Assembly: GCF_900112155.1 (NCBI RefSeq)
Contig: NZ_FOKQ01000012.1
Span: 1 to 64,000 of the forward strand
From: Hominimerdicola alba
Lineage (GTDB): Bacteria; Bacillota; Clostridia; Oscillospirales; Ruminococcaceae
Direction: 5' to 3'
DNA length: 64,000 nucleotides
The notes beneath the pieces are model-generated. The model made no database searches. It had not been told where the DNA came from and worked only from the letters and a program-made list of their open reading frames with translations. Below, one piece after another: positions 59,198-64,000 of this stretch (positions are counted from its first letter, which is position 1; each line of letters begins with the position of its first letter). The position numbers were made by a program, and so were the translations under genes.

Positions 59198-60475
59198 ATG
59201 TTCGTCGATCAGGCAAAAATCTATATCAAAGCAGGCGACGGCGGCGATGGTGCGGTATCGTTCCACCGTGAGAAATATGTCGCAGCAGGCGGTCCCGACG
59301 GAGGCGACGGCGGAAAAGGCGGCGATATCATCTTTAAGGTCGATGACAACATCTCGAACCTTATTGATTTCAGATACAAGAAAAAATATGTGGCTGAAAA
59401 GGGGCAGAACGGCGGCGCAAAGAATTCCTACGGAAGAAGCGCTCCTGACCTTTTGATTAAAGTTCCGAGAGGTACGGTCATCAAGGACGCTGATACGGGC
59501 AGGATCCTGGCTGATATGTCCTCTGATGAACCTGTCACTGTCGCACACGGCGGCAAGGGCGGAAGAGGTAATGCTCATTTTGCAACCTCAACAAGGCAGA
59601 TACCCAGATTCGCAAAGCCTGGTTTCAGGGGCGAGGAATTCAATATCAGGCTGGAGCTGAAGCTTCTGGCGGACGTTGGTCTGGTGGGATTCCCCAATGT
59701 TGGCAAATCTACGCTGATATCCGTAGTTTCAGCGGCTAAGCCTAAGATCGCCAACTACCACTTCACCACACTTGTACCCGTGCTGGGCGTTGTTAAGGTC
59801 GGTGAGGAAAGGTCATTCGTTATGGCTGATATCCCGGGACTTATCGAGGGCGCAAGCGAAGGCATCGGTCTGGGACATGAGTTCCTCAGACACGTTGAAA
59901 GATGCAGGCTGATAGTCCATGTGGTAGATGTTTCAGGTATCGAGGGTCGTGACCCCATCGAGGACTTTGAAGCCATAAACAAAGAGCTTGCTAATTTTTC
60001 GGAGGAACTGGCAGCAGCTCCGCAGATAGTTGCGGCAAACAAGACCGATATGGCTACCCCCGAGCAGATAGCAAGATTCAAGGAATACATCGAAAAGCAG
60101 GAGCTCCCCTATTACGAGATATCTGCTGCCACCACAAAGGGCACTCAGGAACTCATATACGGCATAAACGAAAAGCTTGCAGAGCTCCCGCCTGTTAAAA
60201 GATTTGAAGCACAGCCCCTCACCCGTGAGGAAGTTGAGAGGAAGAATACCAACAACCGCGAATTCTCCATCACGGTGGAAGACGGTGTTTACTTCGTCGA
60301 GGCGGACTGGCTTTACGATATCCTCAGAGTTGCGGATATGGACGATTACTCATCCCTGCAGTACTTCCAGAACGTTCTGGTATCCAGCGGCATAATCAGA
60401 AAACTGGAAGCTATGGGCATTCAGGAGGGCGACACTGTTGCTGTGTTCGACTTCGAGTTTGAGTACATCCCATAA
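59198..60475 (+). CDS. obgE: Obg/CgtA GTPase
   Basis: 425 residues. Obg binds the 50S subunit and guanine nucleotides and is essential in most bacteria. The glycine-rich Obg fold (about 1-158: GGDGGDGAVSFHREK, GPDGGDGGKGG) is followed by the GTPase domain (GFPNVGKSTLIS, DIPGLIEGA, NKTD) and a C-terminal OCT domain (about 345-425). AGGAGG lies before the ATG. mrnC and yebC follow closely. Confidence 0.98.
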   Translation: MFVDQAKIYIKAGDGGDGAVSFHREKYVAAGGPDGGDGGKGGDIIFKVDDNISNLIDFRYKKKYVAEKGQNGGAKNSYGRSAPDLLIKVPRGTVIKDADTGRILADMSSDEPVTVAHGGKGGRGNAHFATSTRQIPRFAKPGFRGEEFNIRLELKLLADVGLVGFPNVGKSTLISVVSAAKPKIANYHFTTLVPVLGVVKVGEERSFVMADIPGLIEGASEGIGLGHEFLRHVERCRLIVHVVDVSGIEGRDPIEDFEAINKELANFSEELAAAPQIVAANKTDMATPEQIARFKEYIEKQELPYYEISAATTKGTQELIYGINEKLAELPPVKRFEAQPLTREEVERKNTNNREFSITVEDGVYFVEADWLYDILRVADMDDYSSLQYFQNVLVSSGIIRKLEAMGIQEGDTVAVFDFEFEYIP

Positions 60476-60486
60476 AGGTGACACTG

Positions 60487-60912
60487 ATGCATATAGATAT
60501 GACAGAGCGCGAGGCTAATCAGTACTCCCCTCTTGCCCTGGCTTTTCTGGGCGATTCCGTCTATGAACAGCTGGTAAGGGAGAGGATACTTCTCGCGGCT
60601 AATATGCCCGCCCACAAGCTTCACAAGCTGGCGGTGAGCAGAGTCTGCGCTGAGTATCAGTCGGAATGTGCGCTGCTTTTACAGGAGCAGGGCGTACTTA
60701 CCGAGAACGAAACTGAGGTCTTCAAGCGCGGGCGCAACACCAAAGTTAATGCACCGAAACATTCCACAATAGCTGAATATCGCAATGCTACGGGTCTGGA
60801 ATGTTTATTCGGTTATTTATATTTGACAGCACAGCATGAACGAATCGATGTGCTGTTCAGTCTTTGCTGGGAACACGGTGAGGACGAATTCAACGAAAAG
60901 ATCAAGGAGTGA
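60487..60912 (+). CDS. mrnC: Mini-ribonuclease III
   Basis: 141 residues. It has only the RNase III catalytic domain, without a dsRNA-binding domain. SPLALAFLGDSVYEQLVRE carries the signature motif with acidic residues; KHSTIAEYRNATGLECLFGYLYL carries the second acidic site. Mini-III matures 23S rRNA in Bacillus. The ATG at 60487 (AAAGGTG upstream) is preferred to the GTG at 60478. It usually sits next to cysS; here it follows obgE by 11 bases. Confidence 0.95.
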   Translation: MHIDMTEREANQYSPLALAFLGDSVYEQLVRERILLAANMPAHKLHKLAVSRVCAEYQSECALLLQEQGVLTENETEVFKRGRNTKVNAPKHSTIAEYRNATGLECLFGYLYLTAQHERIDVLFSLCWEHGEDEFNEKIKE

Positions 60913-60917
60913 ATTTT

Positions 60918-61661
60918 ATGTCAGGACATTCAAAGTGGGAAAATATCAAGAGGAAAAAGGGTGCTACCGACGCTGCGAGAGCTAAGATATTCACCAAGAT
61001 AGGCAGAGAGATAGCAGTTGTAGTTAAGATGGGCGGTCCCGACCCCGCAGGTAATGCTAAGCTGAGAGACCTCATCGCTAAGGCTAAGGCTAACAACGTT
61101 CCCAACGACAACATCGACAGAATAATCAAGAAGGCTGCAGGCGACGGCGACAAGAACAACTACGAGTCAATGGTATACGAGGGCTACGGTCCTAACGGCG
61201 TTGCAGTTATCGTTGAGTGTCTGACAGACAACAAGAACAGAACTGCTGCCGATGTAAGAAGCTACTTCAGCAAGTTCGGCGGAAACATGGGCAACTCCGG
61301 CTGCGTATCCTATCTGTTCTCCGATGTTGGAACTGTTGTTATCGAGAACAACGGCGCTGACGAAGATAAGATCATGGACGACGTTTTCGAGGCTGGCGCT
61401 GACGACTTCAATGTTGATGACGATGTTATCGAGATAGCTTGCGGTCCCAACAACGTTACCGCTGTAAGAGAAGCGCTGGAAGGTCTGGGCTACAAGGTAC
61501 TTTCCGCTGAGGCTGACAAGGTGCCTTCCACCTACGTTACCCTGACAGATGAGGATTCCATCAAGAAGATGGGTCTGCTTCTGGAGTATCTTGAGGACAA
61601 CGACGACGTTCAGAACGTTTACCACAACTGGGAGAATATGCCCGTTGAGGAAGAAGACTGA
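60918..61661 (+). CDS. yebC: YebC/PmpR (TACO1-like) protein
   Basis: 247 residues, the family length. MSGHSKWENIKRKKGATDAARAKIFTKIGREI is split here for length: MSGHSKWENIKRKKG opens the family N-terminus, and GPDPAGNAKLRDLI, KANNVPNDNIDRII and YEGYGPNGVA follow in order. Members were annotated as transcriptional regulators; recent work on relatives points to relief of ribosome stalling. The ATG at 60918 has AAGGAG 8 bases upstream, and the gene lies 5 bases after mrnC. Confidence 0.96.
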   Translation: MSGHSKWENIKRKKGATDAARAKIFTKIGREIAVVVKMGGPDPAGNAKLRDLIAKAKANNVPNDNIDRIIKKAAGDGDKNNYESMVYEGYGPNGVAVIVECLTDNKNRTAADVRSYFSKFGGNMGNSGCVSYLFSDVGTVVIENNGADEDKIMDDVFEAGADDFNVDDDVIEIACGPNNVTAVREALEGLGYKVLSAEADKVPSTYVTLTDEDSIKKMGLLLEYLEDNDDVQNVYHNWENMPVEEED

Positions 61662-61678
61662 TAGACTTATATAAATTC

Positions 61679-61710
61679 AGCCGACAGTTTTAATACTGTC
61701 GGCTTTTTCT
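61679..61710 (+). terminator. Terminator of the obgE-mrnC-yebC run
   Basis: A perfect 10-bp stem (61679-61688 with 61695-61704) is followed by TTTTTCTTTT. Confidence 0.92.
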
Positions 61711-61726
61711 TTTATCTCATAAATCC

Positions 61727-61762
61727 CAAAACGACCGACAACGCCTTAACGTTCTCGGTCGT
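61727..61762 (-). terminator. Terminator of the WG-repeat gene
   Basis: Read leftward, a perfect 8-bp stem (61762-61755 with 61738-61731) runs into TTTTGGGATTT. It lies 8 bases past the stop at 61770. Confidence 0.75.
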
Positions 61763-61769
61763 GATGTTT

Positions 61770-63263
61770 TTAGCCTATGCCGTCAAACATATTGTTCCAT
61801 ACCTGCTCGCCCTTGCTGTTGATAAGTGACCACTTATCGTCGGTGACCTTTACAACAGCATAACCATCAGAGTAGAAAGAAGATGCGTACTTGTATTGGT
61901 TGGGGATCGCGACCTCACCCTTATAGTCAAGATAGCCGTACTTATCGTTCAACTCAAAAATCAGACGCTTTTTATCTTCGCCAAAGCTTATCCAGTCATA
62001 CTGAGGTTCGCAGATGACCTTGCCCTTTTTGTTAATGATGCCGTATCTATCCTTATCCTTTTTTTGGGAATAAACGGATACGATCGCAACGCCGTTTTGG
62101 AAAACGCTGGCGGAATCGTACTGAGGATTTACGGTATAGTTTCCCTTCTTGTCGATGTAACCGTACTTACGGGAACCGTCAAGCCTTACAGCGACAGGAG
62201 CAATACCTTCCACAAAGTTCTCAGCGGAATCAAATTGGGGATTGATAATGTACTCGCCCTTCTTGTTGATGTAGCCGTACTTCATATTATAATCGCCGTC
62301 TTTAACACCGACTACTGCTATGCCGTCACAGAAAAGACTTGCATAATCGTACTGGGCTGAGATGACTTCTTTGCCCTTGCTGTTGATATAGCAATACTTG
62401 CCTGTTTCTGTCTTCAGGGGAATAGTCTTCCAGTCCTGTTTAACATCGGTATTGCCCCAGGTTTCGTTAAACAGCGGGCAAATGATATATTCATTATCAG
62501 GCTCATCGAATCTTGTTTCGCTTATCTTCTTACCCTTCTTATTGCAGAGAGACCAGTAATCTCCGCTTGTATCCTGGATAAGGAACATATTATATCCGAT
62601 ATAGACGATCTCATCTTCCTTATACTGGGGATTGATGATGTATTTGCCCTTCTTATCAATGAAGCCTGCGTAATCGCCTACAACTACTTCTGCTATGCCA
62701 TCCTTAAAGTTTGAAGCTTCTTCATACTGGAAATCTATAACTGTTTCGCCCTTTTCGTTTATGTAGCCGGAACGGTAGCCATCACTGACCATTGTGGTAA
62801 CACAGGCAAGACCATCAGAAAAATTCTCGGCACTATCATACTGGGGACTTATAGCTATCTCGCCTTTTTTATTGAGGTAGCCGTAGTCACCATCTGAGCA
62901 GAACTTTACAAGACCATCTTTGAAAAGAGTATTATCGGATGAACCTCCTGAAGAAATCAAGGAAACTACACCTACGATAGCTCCCACCGCTGCAACTGCT
63001 GCACCTGCGATGATGCCTATCTTCTTGATCTGCTTTTTATCAAGTGGCTTTTTTACAACTGCCGCTGCTGCGGGCTGACCAACAGGCTGCTGAGGGATAG
63101 GTGCCTGCTGCTGTATGGGAGCCTGCTGCTGTATAGGTGCCTGGGGTACAGGCTCTTGAGGGATCACAGGCTGAGCGTTGCTCGGAGCTGCCAGCTTAGT
63201 GCCGCAGTTTGGGCAAAAGCTGAGACCATCAGCTACCTGATTACCACAATTCGTACAAAACAT
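61770..63263 (-). CDS. Zinc-ribbon, single-TM protein with WG repeats
   Basis: 497 residues. The N-terminal zinc ribbon has CTNCG and CPNCG (3-7 and 17-21), then a Gln/Pro/Ala-rich linker of QQQAPI repeats (about 30-65). One TM segment follows (about 82-104, IGIIAGAAVAAVGAIVGVVSLI), then about eight WG-type repeats of the YGYINKKGEYIINPQFDSAENF kind to the end. The repeats are predicted outside the cell and probably form a solenoid. WG proteins are common in gut Firmicutes with unknown function. AGGAGG lies before the ATG, and the promoter is consensus. Confidence 0.9.
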   Translation of the reverse strand: MFCTNCGNQVADGLSFCPNCGTKLAAPSNAQPVIPQEPVPQAPIQQQAPIQQQAPIPQQPVGQPAAAAVVKKPLDKKQIKKIGIIAGAAVAAVGAIVGVVSLISSGGSSDNTLFKDGLVKFCSDGDYGYLNKKGEIAISPQYDSAENFSDGLACVTTMVSDGYRSGYINEKGETVIDFQYEEASNFKDGIAEVVVGDYAGFIDKKGKYIINPQYKEDEIVYIGYNMFLIQDTSGDYWSLCNKKGKKISETRFDEPDNEYIICPLFNETWGNTDVKQDWKTIPLKTETGKYCYINSKGKEVISAQYDYASLFCDGIAVVGVKDGDYNMKYGYINKKGEYIINPQFDSAENFVEGIAPVAVRLDGSRKYGYIDKKGNYTVNPQYDSASVFQNGVAIVSVYSQKKDKDRYGIINKKGKVICEPQYDWISFGEDKKRLIFELNDKYGYLDYKGEVAIPNQYKYASSFYSDGYAVVKVTDDKWSLINSKGEQVWNNMFDGIG

Positions 63264-63540
63264 AGTAAAGATCCTCCTGTCAGATGAACTTATTATTTAC
63301 CAAAAAAATTTTATTGTGATAGATAAATACATAAGATTGTTCACATCTATCACAATAATTCTACATTATTATATCATATCCCACCTTATATGTCAAGAAT
63401 TTTAAGTTAAGGAAGTAAATTAAGTAATAATAACAGCAAAATTGGCAAAAATCTTCCGTAATAAATGATCGGAATTATTGGAATTATATGTACACTCACC
63501 CTTTATGCAGTGATTATTCGCGTATTTGATTAATAATCTC
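63264..63540. other. Divergent intergenic region
   Basis: No gene is seen. It holds the leftward promoter of the WG-repeat gene and the approach to the rightward promoter of the transporter gene. Confidence 0.6.
63368..63396 (-). promoter_or_regulatory. Consensus promoter of the WG-repeat gene
   Basis: Read leftward: TTGACA (63396-63391), 17 bases, TATAAT (63373-63368). It leaves a leader of about 100 bases. Confidence 0.82.
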
Positions 63541-63569
63541 TTTACTTTTGTGAAAAAGTATGCTATTAT
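63541..63569 (+). promoter_or_regulatory. Promoter of the CNNM-type gene
   Basis: TTTACT (63541-63546), 17 bases, TATTAT (63564-63569), shortly before the start codon. Confidence 0.6.
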
Positions 63570-63613
63570 ATAAAGGATACGAAGTAAAGACTGAAAGGAT
63601 GATCGTTTCTTTT

Positions 63614-64000
63614 ATGGACATTGCTTTGATAGCCTTGCTGCTGATACTTTCGGCAGTGTGCTCGGCTACCGAGACCGCCTTTTCCTCATGTAACAGGATA
63701 AGGCTCAGAAAAATGGCTGACGGCGGCAGCAAGAGTGCGGCTAAGGCGCTGTACATCTGCGAGAACTTCGACAATGCGCTGACTGCCATACTCATCGGCA
63801 ACAATGTTGTGAATATTGCTTCTTCGGCGCTGGCTACGGTGTTTTTCACCGAGAAGTTCGGTTCGGGCAGCGTTGGTATCGCGACAGCGGTAATGACGGT
63901 GCTGGTGCTTATCTTCGGTGAGATACTGCCTAAAAGTCTGGCTAAGGAGAATGCTGAGAACTTCTCGGTGCTGATGGCGGCTCCTCTGGCGGCTTTCATG
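63614..64000 (+). CDS. CNNM/CorC-type membrane transporter, N-terminal part (cut by window end)
   Basis: 129 residues are visible before the window ends. The first TM segment IALIALLLILSAVCSATETAFSS, and later NALTAILIGNNVVNIASSALAT and LIFGEILPKSLAKE, are typical of the CNNM (DUF21) domain of HlyC/CorC family ion transporters, linked to magnesium or cobalt export. CBS and CorC domains would follow beyond the edge. The start is uncertain: ATG at 63614 has AAAGG 15 bases upstream, while an in-frame ATG at 63599 abuts the same AAAGG. Confidence 0.88.
   Translation, partial: MDIALIALLLILSAVCSATETAFSSCNRIRLRKMADGGSKSAAKALYICENFDNALTAILIGNNVVNIASSALATVFFTEKFGSGSVGIATAVMTVLVLIFGEILPKSLAKENAENFSVLMAAPLAAFM

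Overview
The window reads as a chromosomal segment of an anaerobic Clostridia, most likely a Ruminococcus (R. albus / R. flavefaciens group). The grounds are Firmicutes-type gene order (tig-clpP-clpX; rplU-prp-rpmA-obgE), strong AAGGAGG ribosome binding sites, near-consensus TTGACA-N17-TATAAT promoters, and a secreted protein with a cohesin-like domain plus a type I dockerin at 50595-51851. The species call is inference. I see no rRNA, tRNA, CRISPR array, transposase or prophage.

Region A (674-25395) is the unusual part and looks like one cell-surface assembly locus. Leftward genes encode a TasA-like subunit (16295-17299, own promoter) and a four-gene operon (15505 down to 674): three secreted or membrane-tethered proteins whose signal segments end in AWF, SWF or AEY motifs, then a 3834-residue exported protein of GG[LI][IV]G-type repeats. 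Rightward, from a divergent promoter at 17742-17770, come a degenerate EAL-domain protein, a second TasA-like protein, a SipW-type Ser/His signal peptidase, a membrane-anchored McrB-like AAA+ ATPase, a DUF2357-like (McrC-like) protein fused through a long coiled coil to a second SipW-type peptidase domain, and two small coiled-coil proteins, closed by a strong terminator at 25418. I propose that the SipW peptidases process the subunits, the AAA+/DUF2357-like pair acts as a membrane machine in export or assembly, and the degenerate EAL protein links the locus to c-di-GMP. A diguanylate cyclase follows (25531-27177). This pairing of McrBC-like parts with signal peptidases is the best candidate for an undescribed system.

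Region B (27553-41579) is mostly housekeeping: a pseudo-hydrolase-like protein, an unknown protein with an odd start, clpX-clpP-tig, a metallophosphoesterase, a DUF1540 peptide, thrC, the lepB-lepB-rbgA-rnhB-yraN run, rplS with a structured leader, and the B12-binding radical SAM/DUF2344 pair.

Region C (41580-55420) is more accessory: a hairpin-rich spacer, a lipoprotein, a heterodimeric ABC exporter, a 329-bp near-perfect inverted-repeat element, polyphosphate kinase with a Pro/Lys/Glu tail, a DUF3592-like membrane protein, the cohesin-dockerin protein, a 453-residue unknown with a DUF4304-like segment, and glycerol kinase.

Region D (55421-64000) holds a Dabb protein, radA, the rplU-prp-rpmA cluster with a structured leader, a two-TM unknown, obgE, mrnC, yebC, a zinc-ribbon/WG-repeat protein, and the start of a CNNM/CorC-type transporter cut by the window edge.
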